The position numbers and the translations under genes were made by a program. A stretch of 64,000 nucleotides of DNA from Pirellulimonas nuda (GTDB lineage Bacteria > Planctomycetota > Planctomycetia > Pirellulales > Lacipirellulaceae): positions 1,798,001-1,862,000 of the forward strand of contig NZ_CP036291.1 in assembly GCF_007750855.1 (NCBI RefSeq). The letters are read 5' to 3'. The notes under the pieces are model-generated. The model saw nothing but the letters and a program-made list of their open reading frames with translations, was not told the origin of the DNA and did not search any database. Shown here piece by piece: positions 27,761 through 39,202 of this stretch. How positions within the stretch are numbered: position 1 is the stretch's first letter; every line of letters begins with the position of its first letter.

Positions 27761-29089
27761 CTAGGCAGCGGCGCGGCGGGTCTTGGTCAGCAGCGAGTCC
27801 AAGAGATCTACGGTTCTGCCGGTCGCCCCCAGTTGGCTTGCGACCAGGTTCCGGGCGTTTGAGCCAAGTTCGACCGCAAACGCCGGCTCGGTGAGGCAGC
27901 GGCGGATGAAGGCTTCCATTTCTGCTTCGTCGGCTGTCACCTGGGCGCCGCCGGCCGCAAGCAACGCGGCGACGATGTCGCGGAAGTTCCGCGTGTTAGG
28001 CCCGAACGAGGTGGCAACGCCGTAGGCGGCCGGCTCGATCATGTTCTGTCCGCCCCGGCTCCCCAGGCTGCCGCCGACGAAGCCGATGGTCGCCGTGCCC
28101 CACCAGGCGCCGAGCTCGCCGACGGTGTCCACCAGCAGTATGCGGGTTCGCCGCGGGGCTGGGGGCTGGGGGCTGGCGGCAGGGGAAAGGGCGCTGCGGC
28201 GCTCGAACGCTTGCCCCGTCGCTCGGAGCAGGTTGGCGACTTCGGCGAAGCGTTCTGGGTGGCGGGGGACAAGGATCAGGTGCAGGTCGGGGTGGTCGGC
28301 GGAGACGCGCCCGAACACGCGCAGCGCGATTTCTTCTTCGGGCGCCTGTGTACTCCCGACCAGCCACACCCGAGCGGAGGACGATAGTCCACCCTGTTGC
28401 CGCAGGGCGACCGTCTTGGCATTCTCGCGATTGGTCTCGGCGCCGTCGTACTTGAGCGATCCAGTAACGCTGGTCTTGTTTGGATCGGTCGCGAAACAGC
28501 GGAACCGTTCCGCCGTCGCTTCGTCCTGCGCCGCAATCCGATCGACCTGCCGGATGACACGCCGCACCAGCGGCCCGATGCGCTGGTAACCGGCAAAGCT
28601 CCGTTCGCTGAGCCGGCCGTTGACGATCGCGACCTTGGCGCCGTGCGACTTTGCGGCCCCGATCAGGTTGGGCCACAGCTCCAGCTCCGCCAGCACCAGC
28701 AGGCCGGGGCGTACCCGACGCATCGCCGCGTTCACGGCCCAGGAGAAATCGAGTGGGCAGTAGAAGACCGTATGCTCGGCGCCGTACTTTCGGCGCGCCA
28801 GCTCCATTCCAGCCCGTGTGGTGGTAGAGATTGCCAGCTCCCACTCGGGCCGTCGACGTCGCAGCTCGCCGATCAGCGTCCCCAGCAGGTTCACTTCGCC
28901 GACGCTTACCGCGTGGAGCCACACGCAGGGGCGGTCGCCGGCCCGCTTCGGGACGCGGCCGAGGAGCTTCTCGGCATAGCCGTCACGGTACTTGCCTGTC
29001 CGCCACGCCTTCCAGGCGATCACGGGCGAGAGCGCAGCGATCGCCAGCAGGTAGGCCAGGTTCAGCGTCCATGCGATGAGTCTGTTCAA
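27761..29089 (-). CDS. waaA: 3-deoxy-D-manno-octulosonic acid transferase
   Basis: GT-B glycosyltransferase that adds KDO from CMP-KDO to lipid A precursors at the inner membrane. 442 aa with TTG start at 29089. N-terminal membrane helix (LAYLLAIAALSPVIAWKAW), then motifs VWLHAVSVGEVNL, LVLAELELWPNLI, NGRLSERS, and in the second half GSTQAPEEEI, LVPRHPERF and GGSLGSRGGQNMIEPAAYG, all typical of WaaA/KdtA. Around residues 299-313 the segment LSPAASPQPPAPRR looks like an in-frame repeat insertion between two conserved blocks. With kdsB at 55874 it indicates LPS-type KDO. Confidence 0.93.
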   Translation of the reverse strand: MNRLIAWTLNLAYLLAIAALSPVIAWKAWRTGKYRDGYAEKLLGRVPKRAGDRPCVWLHAVSVGEVNLLGTLIGELRRRRPEWELAISTTTRAGMELARRKYGAEHTVFYCPLDFSWAVNAAMRRVRPGLLVLAELELWPNLIGAAKSHGAKVAIVNGRLSERSFAGYQRIGPLVRRVIRQVDRIAAQDEATAERFRCFATDPNKTSVTGSLKYDGAETNRENAKTVALRQQGGLSSSARVWLVGSTQAPEEEIALRVFGRVSADHPDLHLILVPRHPERFAEVANLLRATGQAFERRSALSPAASPQPPAPRRTRILLVDTVGELGAWWGTATIGFVGGSLGSRGGQNMIEPAAYGVATSFGPNTRNFRDIVAALLAAGGAQVTADEAEMEAFIRRCLTEPAFAVELGSNARNLVASQLGATGRTVDLLDSLLTKTRRAAA

Positions 29090-29109
29090 CGGGTTCCTTC
29101 CCGATGCGT

Positions 29110-29168
29110 GTAGGGTGCACGCAGTGCACCAGCCTCACCGCCCGCTTGGTGCACTCCGTGCACCCTAC
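29110..29168. repeat. GTAGGGTGCAC inverted repeat, copy 1
   Basis: GTAGGGTGCACGCAGTGCAC (29110 on) pairs with GTGCACTCCGTGCACCCTAC (ending 29168). Total 59 nt, same length and orientation as copy 2 at 29436-29494. The two copies flank the 72-aa gene. Confidence 0.75.
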
Positions 29169-29196
29169 AAGTGCACAGTGACGAATCCTAGGATCT

Positions 29197-29415
29197 CTAG
29201 AATCGGCGTTGCATCTGTATCTCGTCAATTTTCATGGCCTTCTCGACGCTGTAGTCATCAAGTGTGATGGGGCCCATCGGCCAAGCAAAAGTGAGCGGCG
29301 TCGGTTGCGACAACCGTTTCACTTCTTGCCTCAACTCCCGGTTCTGATACGCGAGCGAAACACTGATCGCCAGCAGAGGCAGAACGACAACCAGCCAAAC
29401 CAGTCGGTATCTCAT
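29197..29415 (-). CDS. Small membrane-anchored protein
   Basis: 72 aa: MRYRLVWLVVVLPLLAISVS is a single N-terminal membrane anchor or signal, followed by a short coiled segment (QNRELRQEVKRLSQ) and a tail ending EKAMKIDEIQMQRRF. Function unknown. It sits alone between secA and waaA, with a 59-nt GTAGGGTGCAC palindrome on each side; it may have arrived with them. Confidence 0.5.
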   Translation of the reverse strand: MRYRLVWLVVVLPLLAISVSLAYQNRELRQEVKRLSQPTPLTFAWPMGPITLDDYSVEKAMKIDEIQMQRRF

Positions 29416-29435
29416 GGCGAAGCCTTCTTCCGCGT

Positions 29436-29494
29436 GTAGGGTGTACGCATTGCACTGGTCCGTCGAACCGCTTGGTGCACTGCGTGCACCCTAC
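29436..29494. repeat. GTAGGGTGCAC inverted repeat, copy 2
   Basis: GTAGGGTGTACGCATTGCAC (29436 on) pairs with GTGCACTGCGTGCACCCTAC (ending 29494). It lies 5 nt after the secA stop on the minus strand and could end or stabilise the secA message. Confidence 0.75.
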
Positions 29495-29499
29495 CGATA

Positions 29500-33204
<3,705 letters not shown>

Positions 33205-33558
33205 AGCGTTTGGGTCGGCGGGCCTATCCTTCCCACGCCAGCCGGTTGGCCCACCCGTAGGGTGGCCGGCAAGGAAGTCGGGTCAGCACGCCGCAGCGGT
33301 AGGGGAGGGGTGGCGCCCGACGGCTGCCGCCCGGGCCACAGATCAAGGAAAGGAAATAGGCGCAACTTGGCCGCACCAAAAATGTTATTGCGATCGGCAA
33401 AACCGGTCAAGGCAACCTGACCGGCACGTGTGGTCCCCATCCGGGGGGGATCGCTTGTGAAAACGAGAGAGCCTGGGGCAATAGGCGGCCTAGGTTTACT
33501 GCGTAGATCCGTATGCAGCCGCCCCGAATGGGCGGCGCCATCAATGGGAACCATCGCC
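33205..33558. other. 354-nt divergent region between secA and locus B
   Basis: No gene seen. It must contain the secA promoter (minus strand) and the locus B promoter (plus strand). A perfect hairpin CCGGTCA-AGGCAACC-TGACCGG lies at 33403-33424 in an otherwise A-rich patch (AAAAATGTTATTGCGATCGG before it). Another G/C hairpin (GCCGCCCC...GGGCGGC) lies near 33519-33538. I do not recognise a riboswitch class. Confidence 0.4.
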
Positions 33559-34008
33559 ATGGCGCGCAACAACCGCAAACGTGAGTACATCGATCCGGCT
33601 GTCCAGGGCGCCCTGATGCGCCGCATGGTGCTTCATTGGCTCGCCTTTACCGTGGTCGCCGGAGGTCTTGCGGTGCTCCTGCAGTGGATGCAGGACCCGT
33701 TCGCTTCGGTCGCCGCCACCTTTCAGCAGGCCTGGTGGTCGTACGGGGCCGTGTTGCTGCTGTTGATCTGCCTGATGCCGGTGTTCGTTTACGACGCGGT
33801 CAAGCTCAGCAATCGGTTCGCCGGTCCGGTGCAGCGGCTCCGCGTCGCCCTGCGAGATCTGGCCGACGGCAAGGGCTCGACCACGCTTACGTTCCGGGAC
33901 GACGACTTCTGGAAAGAGCTAGCCAGCGACTTCAACCGGGTGGCTGAGCGTCTGGAACGGCAAGAACGGAACGATACGGCCGATTCCCCCGACGCCGTCG
34001 GCGTCTAG
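33559..34008 (+). CDS. Two-TM HAMP-like membrane protein (locus B)
   Basis: 149 aa from ATG at 33559 (MARNNRKREYIDPAVQGALM). Two membrane helices (about residues 23-43 and 59-81) and a HAMP-like segment (RFAGPVQRLRVALRDLADGK ... LTFRDDDFWKELASDFNRV), then a short acidic tail. Homologous to 6553-7038 in locus A. First gene of locus B; the next gene follows after 53 nt. No output domain, so signalling would need a partner. Confidence 0.82.
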   Translation: MARNNRKREYIDPAVQGALMRRMVLHWLAFTVVAGGLAVLLQWMQDPFASVAATFQQAWWSYGAVLLLLICLMPVFVYDAVKLSNRFAGPVQRLRVALRDLADGKGSTTLTFRDDDFWKELASDFNRVAERLERQERNDTADSPDAVGV

Positions 34009-34061
34009 GGCCGTCCGCCCGCGGACCTCAGTTATTGCCCCTTGCCGAGCCGAGAAAGAAC

Positions 34062-34472
34062 GTGAAGCACCCAATCCGCCAAATCAGGTCGGGCCGTCGC
34101 GGGATCGCGGCGACCGAGTTCGCCGTGTGCCTGCCGGTGCTGATGCTGCTGCTGCTGGGGATGCTAGAGGCCTGCTCGATGATCTTCATCAAGCAGTCGC
34201 TAGCCAGCGCCGCCTACGAGGGCGCCCATACAGCGGTCGCCCCGGGGGCGACCGCCACCGACGTGCGCCGCGCGTGCCTCGACCTGCTCACCGACCGCCG
34301 CGTCCGCGGTGCGAGCGTCAGCGTGCTGCCCGGCGACCCCCTTGGGGTACCCGAAGGGCAGTTCATGGAAGTGCACGTGTCCGCCGGAACCGACGCCAAC
34401 AGCCTGCTCCCGCTGCGGTTCTTCCGTGGACGCACGCTCACGGCTTCTGCATCGATGATGAAGGAAATCTGA
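34062..34472 (+). CDS. TadE-like pseudopilin (locus B)
   Basis: 136 aa from GTG at 34062, which is preceded by a purine-rich GAGAAAGA. An in-frame TTG at 34035 would add nine residues. The GTG start gives the same length as its locus A paralogue (3730-4140). Leader VKHPIRQIRSGRRG, then IAATEFAVCLPVLMLLLLGML, the pseudopilin helix with Glu, the AAYEGAH motif and an exported domain. Six nt upstream of the vWA gene. Confidence 0.85.
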   Translation: MKHPIRQIRSGRRGIAATEFAVCLPVLMLLLLGMLEACSMIFIKQSLASAAYEGAHTAVAPGATATDVRRACLDLLTDRRVRGASVSVLPGDPLGVPEGQFMEVHVSAGTDANSLLPLRFFRGRTLTASASMMKEI

Positions 34473-34478
34473 TCGCCC

Positions 34479-35504
34479 ATGACGCAAAGCCGCCCCCCAC
34501 AACCGCGGCGCCGTGGCGCCATCCTGGTGCTCGTCGCGCTCCTGCTTCCCGCCTTCGCGATGATGGCGGCGTTTGCGATCGACGTCGCCTGGATGCAATT
34601 GGTGCGCACCGAGCTGCGGACGGCAACCGACGCCGCGTCGCGCGCCGGCGCCAAGACGCTGTCCCTGCAACAGAACGAGGCCCTGGCGCGCACCGCCGCG
34701 ATCGACGCCGCGAGCCGCAACGCCGTGGCGGGATCGCCGATGCAACTGGCGCCGGCCGACGTGCAGTTTGGGTCGAGCGTGCAGAGCGGCAGCGGGAAGT
34801 TTGTGTTTTCCGCAGGGGGGAGGCCGCTCAACGCCGTGCACGTCGACGGCCGCCGCACGGCGGGCTCGCCGGGCGGGCCGGTCGACCTGTTCTTCGGCAG
34901 TCTGATCGGACAACGCACGTTCGAACCCGCTCACGCCGCCACCTCCACCACCCTCGACCGCGATATCTGTTTGGTGCTCGACCGGTCTGGATCGATGAGC
35001 GGCCAGAAGATCCGCGACCTCAAGACGGCCGTGGCGGCGTTCCTGGCCGAGCTCAACCTGACGTTCCCGCGTGAGCAAGTGGCGCTCGTGAGCTACTCAA
35101 CGACTTCGCGGATCGATCAGCAACTCACCTTCGATTACGCCGCTATCCGCAGCGACGTGAACGCCTTCAACGCCAGCGGCTTCACCGCGATCGGCCTCGC
35201 GCTGCAGGACGGGCTGCGGGCGATCGAGGGGCCGTCTCGGCGTCCCTTTGCGTTGCCGACAGTCGTCCTGATGACAGACGGCAACCACAACACCGGCGTG
35301 GAGCCCATCGTGCCGGCGCGTGTCGCTTCGAGTCGCGACATCACGGTCCACACGGTCACGTTCGGCGGCGACGCCGATTTTGCGCGGATGCGGGCCGTGG
35401 CCAACGAGACGGGTGGGCGGCACTTCCACGCGGCGACCGGCGCCGACCTGACCAACGTATTCCGCGAGATCGCCCGCACGCTGCCCGTACTGATGACCGA
35501 GTAG
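34479..35504 (+). CDS. TadG-like protein with vWA domain (locus B)
   Basis: 341 aa. Leader QSRPPQPRRRG and a TadG-type helix (AILVLVALLLPAFAMMAAFA), then a linker and a vWA domain with MIDAS LVLDRSGSM (Asp168) and LMTDGNHNTG. Full-length homologue of 2472-3611; it is shorter mainly in the region after the MIDAS. Predicted to be anchored with the vWA domain outside. Immediately downstream of the TadE gene (6-nt gap), and separated from the following TadE gene by an inverted repeat. Confidence 0.88.
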   Translation: MTQSRPPQPRRRGAILVLVALLLPAFAMMAAFAIDVAWMQLVRTELRTATDAASRAGAKTLSLQQNEALARTAAIDAASRNAVAGSPMQLAPADVQFGSSVQSGSGKFVFSAGGRPLNAVHVDGRRTAGSPGGPVDLFFGSLIGQRTFEPAHAATSTTLDRDICLVLDRSGSMSGQKIRDLKTAVAAFLAELNLTFPREQVALVSYSTTSRIDQQLTFDYAAIRSDVNAFNASGFTAIGLALQDGLRAIEGPSRRPFALPTVVLMTDGNHNTGVEPIVPARVASSRDITVHTVTFGGDADFARMRAVANETGGRHFHAATGADLTNVFREIARTLPVLMTE

Positions 35505-35509
35505 CGCGC

Positions 35510-35576
35510 GGCAGGGCCCGCCTGCCGTGCGTTGGATCCCTACAGTTTGCCCCAAAAACGGCAGGCGGCGCCTGCC
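35510..35576. repeat. GGCAGGSCC inverted repeat inside locus B
   Basis: GGCAGGGCCCGCCTGCCGT (35510-35528) and ACGGCAGGCGGCGCCTGCC (35558-35576) are complements with two mismatches around a 29-nt loop. It separates the vWA gene from the last TadE gene. At the same place in locus A there are only 11 nt, so this looks like an insertion after duplication. Confidence 0.65.
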
Positions 35577-35594
35577 CTACCCGTCGGAACACCC

Positions 35595-36005
35595 ATGCAC
35601 CGCAACCCCGGAAAGAAAGATCGACGCGGCGCCACGGTGGTTGAGTTTGCGTTGGTGGCGCCGGTCTTCTTCTTGGTCATCCTGGCGATGTTCGAGTTTA
35701 GTTGGTTGAACGTCGTGCGACACACGGCGGACAACGCCGCCTACGAGGCGGCTCGTAAGGCGATTGTGCCGGGCGCCGACGCCAGCGAGGCGACGGACGA
35801 GGCGACGCGGATCCTGCGGGCAATCGGCGCGCGCGGGGCGCGGATCGCCGTCGATCCGCCCACCATCACCCCCGAGACGCGCGAAGTGCGGGTGACGATC
35901 GACATCCCGATGCGGGACAACGCGATCGCCTTTCCAAAATTTACGGGCGCCCTGGTCATGCACGCCGAGTCGACGCTGCGGACCGAGCGGGTCTCCACCC
36001 GCTGA
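35595..36005 (+). CDS. TadE-like pseudopilin, last gene of locus B
   Basis: 136 aa from ATG at 35595 (MHRNPGKKDRRG leader), then ATVVEFALVAPVFFLVILAMFEF, one helix with the conserved Glu, NAAYEAARKAIVPGADASEA and a beta-rich exported part ending in HAESTLRTERVSTR. It corresponds to 2044-2460 of locus A by sequence and by position after the vWA gene. Confidence 0.86.
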   Translation: MHRNPGKKDRRGATVVEFALVAPVFFLVILAMFEFSWLNVVRHTADNAAYEAARKAIVPGADASEATDEATRILRAIGARGARIAVDPPTITPETREVRVTIDIPMRDNAIAFPKFTGALVMHAESTLRTERVSTR

Positions 36006-36032
36006 TCGCCCCCACGGCGCGGCCGGAACCGC

Positions 36033-36038
36033 TACAAT
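36033..36038 (+). promoter_or_regulatory. TACAAT -10 box before the MBL hydrolase
   Basis: TACAAT is followed by seven bases and then the GTG start at 36046, so transcription would begin at or beside the start codon. The same arrangement precedes the ABC exporter operon and, as CACAAT (48645-48650, minus strand), the HD hydrolase gene. Confidence 0.4.
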
Positions 36039-36045
36039 CAGCGCC

Positions 36046-36864
36046 GTGACGCTTGAACTACGCACCTCCGACATCTCCGGGGAGCTGATCCTGTTAGGGA
36101 CCGGCACCAGCGTCGGCGTGCCGACGATCGGTTGCGGCTGCCCCGTTTGCACCAGCGACGACCCCAAGAACAACCGCACCCGGACCAGCGCGATCCTGGG
36201 GCTGCCGGGGGGCAACCTGCTGATCGACACGTCGCCCGACCTGCGGCAGCAGCTGCTCCGCGAGAAGATCGGCCTCGTCCACGCCGTGCTGTACACCCAC
36301 GAGCACGCCGACCACGTGTTCGGTCTGGACGACCTGCGGTTGATGCAGTTCTACCTCAAGGGCCCGGTGCCGCTGTTCTGCGAGGAGCGCGTCGAGCAGC
36401 GGATCCGGACCTCTTTCGACTACGCGTTCAAAGAGCTGCCCAACATGCACGCCGGCGCGGCGCCCAAGCTCGCCTTCCGCCGGATCGGGCTCGATCCGTT
36501 CGACGCATTGGGCGCCAAGGTCACGCCGATACGGCTGGAGCACGGCCCGAATTTTCAGACACTGGGGTTCCGGATCGGTGGGGTCGCCTACTGCACGGAC
36601 GTGAGCTTTATCTCCGAGCAGAGCATGGACCTGCTCCAGGGGCTCGACGTGCTGATCCTGGACGCCCTCCGACCGGAGGGGCACAGCACCCACTTCAGCC
36701 TGGACCAAGCCGTGGACGTGGCCACCAGGCTCGCTCCCCGCCGCACCTTCTTCACACACATGGCGCACGGGCTGGATTACGAGTCGACCAACGCGATCCT
36801 CCCTAGCGGCATGGCGCTGGGCTACGACGGGCTGCGGATCCCGCTATCGCTGGGCCTCAGCTAA
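36046..36864 (+). CDS. MBL-fold metal-dependent hydrolase (PhnP-like)
   Basis: 272 aa, GTG start. N-terminal LILLGTGTSVGVPTIGCGCPVCTSDD has the zinc-binding Cys cluster of PhnP-type enzymes. The metallo-beta-lactamase motif YTHEHADHVFGLDDLR supplies the di-metal site, with further ligands in DALRPEGHSTHFSLDQA and FFTHMAHG. PhnP is a cyclic phosphodiesterase, and related proteins act on similar bonds. No phosphonate genes are near, so the substrate is open. Ends in a convergent arrangement with the Prc-like protease. Confidence 0.87.
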   Translation: MTLELRTSDISGELILLGTGTSVGVPTIGCGCPVCTSDDPKNNRTRTSAILGLPGGNLLIDTSPDLRQQLLREKIGLVHAVLYTHEHADHVFGLDDLRLMQFYLKGPVPLFCEERVEQRIRTSFDYAFKELPNMHAGAAPKLAFRRIGLDPFDALGAKVTPIRLEHGPNFQTLGFRIGGVAYCTDVSFISEQSMDLLQGLDVLILDALRPEGHSTHFSLDQAVDVATRLAPRRTFFTHMAHGLDYESTNAILPSGMALGYDGLRIPLSLGLS

Positions 36865-36921
36865 AAGCCCCGAGCCTGACACGATCCCGCGGTTGCGGGT
36901 CGCGCCAGGCTCGGAGGGCTT
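36865..36921. terminator. Bidirectional hairpin between convergent genes
   Basis: AAGCCCCGAGCCTG (from 36865) pairs with CAGGCTCGGAGGGCTT (to 36921), and an inner CCCGC-GGTT-GCGGG hairpin fills the loop. It stands between the stops of the MBL gene and the protease gene. Strong stem, weak T-run. Confidence 0.6.
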
Positions 36922-36943
36922 AATTCTTGTTGCGGTCGCCGAT

Positions 36944-39010
36944 CTAACGCGCTACCGCCACCTTGTTCTCTTTCAGCAGCATGAGGTAATCGACCACCAC
37001 CGAAAGCGCTTCCTTGTTGTAGTGGTTCTTCATGTCGATTACGGGACGGTCGGAGTCGGAAAGTTCCTTCCCGATGTCCTCTTGCTCCTTGTCTGCGTCA
37101 AGCTGCTCGCGTTCCTTGAGGAACTTCTCCAGGTTGAGCGTCACGGTCGGACGGTCCTTCTGCTGCTCGTACAGCTCGATCCGGCGTTGGTCCTTCTGGA
37201 AATCTTCCGATTGAGCGACGCGGTCAGATGACATCTTTTGCAGCTCTACGTTGATCGTGGCGTCGTCCATCCGGAACCGGTCGTGGCGGAGCGCCTTCAC
37301 TCGGTCGAACGCCAACGCGTAGTCGAGGTCCGACTCGCCGACGTCCAGGTGCTGGGTGAAGGACGGAAGCGTCACGTCGGCCAGCACGCCGCGGTTCTGG
37401 GTGCTGTCGCCGCTGGGGCGATAGAACTGCTGGATGGTCATCTTCAGGGCGCCCAACTGCGGCGCCTTGCCGATGCGGAACAGGGCTTGGCCCAGGTCGT
37501 ACAACTGCTGCACGGTTCCTTTGCCGTGGGTCGCTTCGTCGCCGATAATCAATCCACGCCCGTAGTCCTGGATGGCGCCGGCAAAGATCTCGCTGGCGCT
37601 GGCGCTGAACTTGTTGGTCAGCACGGCCATCGGCCCCGACCACACCATGCCGGGCTCCGGGTCGTTGTACGGCTGGGACCGACCGTCCGGTCCCTTCACC
37701 TGAACCACGGGGCCCTGGTCGATGAACAGTCCGGTCAGGTTGACCGCTTCGGTTAGCGACCCGCCGCCATTGAAACGCAGGTCGACGACAACCGCGTCGA
37801 CCCCCTTCTCGTTGAACTCATTCAGCAGCCGGCGGACGTCGCGGGTGGTGCTCTTGTAGTTCGGCAGCCCCTGCCTGGCGCCGTCCATGTCCATGTAGAA
37901 GCTGGGGAGTTGAATGATGCCCAGCTTGTACGCCCCGCCGCCGGGGCGATGACCCCATTCAACAATCTCGCTACGCGCTTCCTGGTTCTTGAGCTCGATG
38001 CGGGCCCGGCTCATCTCGTAGATCTTCGTGTCTTTGGGGTTGTCGATCGGCTTGACCTCCATCCGGACCACCGTGCCCCGCTTGCCGCGGATCAGCGCGA
38101 CCACGTCTTTCAGCTTCATGTCTACGATGTCTTCTACCGGTCCCGAAGTCCCTTGGCCGACGCCGATGATCTGGTCTCCGGCCTTGAGGCGTCCGTCGAG
38201 GTCCGCGGCGCCCCCCGGGATGATTTCTTGAATGGTGGTGTAGCCGTCCTCGCTGCGGAGCGAGGCGCCGATGCCGTCCAGCTCTAGCTTCATGTGGATG
38301 TTGAAGTCTTCCAGCGTCGACTTTGACATGTACGACGAGTGGGGGTCGAAGCCGGAAGTCATCGAGGTGAGGTACAGCTCTAGCAATTCATCGTCGCTGG
38401 TCTGCTCCCAGCGCTTCTTCATGCTGCCGTAGCGCTTCCGCAGCTTGGCCTTGGCCTCTTCCAGTTCTACCTTGTCCGCCAACTCGCTCATCAGCTCGAA
38501 CTTGATGCGCTTCCGCCAACGTTCGGCCGCTTCTTCGGGGGTCTTGGGGTAGGTGGTCGCCTTGCGGTCTCTCACCATCGTCTCATCGATGGTGAAGTCG
38601 TGCTCTTGGTCGATCATCTCGAGGGCGGTCTTCGAACGCTCCTCGATCCGCTGGAGGAAGCGGTTGAAGACGTCGTAGGAGAACTGGACGTCGCCGCTGC
38701 GGATGAAGTCGTCCAACTGATGGCGGTTTTGGCCGAATTGGTCGACGTCCGACTGGAAGAAGTACAGTTTCCAAGGGTCGAGGTCCTTGAGAAACGTGTC
38801 GAGGCAGCGTTCGCTGGCAAGATCGTCCAGCCCACGCGTCGAGAGGTGCTGACGCTCCATCAAGAGCCGGACGGACAAGGTGATCTGGCGGTCGGTCGCC
38901 GTGGGCCCCGCGGGGCTCGCCTCGGCAAGGTGGGCGGCCCCCACGCCCATCAGCGCGGCGACCAGTGCGACGCGGACCTTATTGACGCCCAATCCGAGGG
39001 TGTTTCTCAT
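36944..39010 (-). CDS. prc: Tail-specific carboxy-terminal protease (Prc/Tsp, S41)
   Basis: About 688 aa. ATG at 39010 is preceded by GAAGAGGA at good spacing on the minus strand; a GTG one codon earlier is also open. Signal peptide, then an N-terminal helical domain. A PDZ domain follows (DGIGASLRSEDGYTTIQEII, GDQIIGVGQG), and then the S41 protease domain with VDLRFNGGGSLTEA, NKFSASASEIFAGAIQDYGR (catalytic Ser) and GKGTVQQ (catalytic Lys). The C-terminal DUF3340-like region runs to the end. It acts in the periplasm on proteins with nonpolar C-termini. Monocistronic. Confidence 0.94.
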   Translation of the reverse strand: MRNTLGLGVNKVRVALVAALMGVGAAHLAEASPAGPTATDRQITLSVRLLMERQHLSTRGLDDLASERCLDTFLKDLDPWKLYFFQSDVDQFGQNRHQLDDFIRSGDVQFSYDVFNRFLQRIEERSKTALEMIDQEHDFTIDETMVRDRKATTYPKTPEEAAERWRKRIKFELMSELADKVELEEAKAKLRKRYGSMKKRWEQTSDDELLELYLTSMTSGFDPHSSYMSKSTLEDFNIHMKLELDGIGASLRSEDGYTTIQEIIPGGAADLDGRLKAGDQIIGVGQGTSGPVEDIVDMKLKDVVALIRGKRGTVVRMEVKPIDNPKDTKIYEMSRARIELKNQEARSEIVEWGHRPGGGAYKLGIIQLPSFYMDMDGARQGLPNYKSTTRDVRRLLNEFNEKGVDAVVVDLRFNGGGSLTEAVNLTGLFIDQGPVVQVKGPDGRSQPYNDPEPGMVWSGPMAVLTNKFSASASEIFAGAIQDYGRGLIIGDEATHGKGTVQQLYDLGQALFRIGKAPQLGALKMTIQQFYRPSGDSTQNRGVLADVTLPSFTQHLDVGESDLDYALAFDRVKALRHDRFRMDDATINVELQKMSSDRVAQSEDFQKDQRRIELYEQQKDRPTVTLNLEKFLKEREQLDADKEQEDIGKELSDSDRPVIDMKNHYNKEALSVVVDYLMLLKENKVAVAR

Positions 39011-39202
39011 CACAAATCCTCTTCAGCTAAGTGAAAAGCCAAGAGCGTGGACCCGGATCAATCGTCGACCCGGCAATTTGGCTAAGAGCTAGGGGGAAAA
39101 CGGGTTAGTGAAGCCTAATCTGCTGGTACAAAGCCGGCAAGGTCGCTTACATCTGTGGCGTCAGGCGCCATGTAAAAGCTACGCGGGCCGCCCGCCAACG
39201 GT

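Noticed and set aside
33403..33424. Possible riboswitch (GGTCAAGGCAACCTGACC hairpin) upstream of locus B
   Set aside because: Only one hairpin fits, and the conserved cores of c-di-GMP, cobalamin or SAM aptamers are not present.
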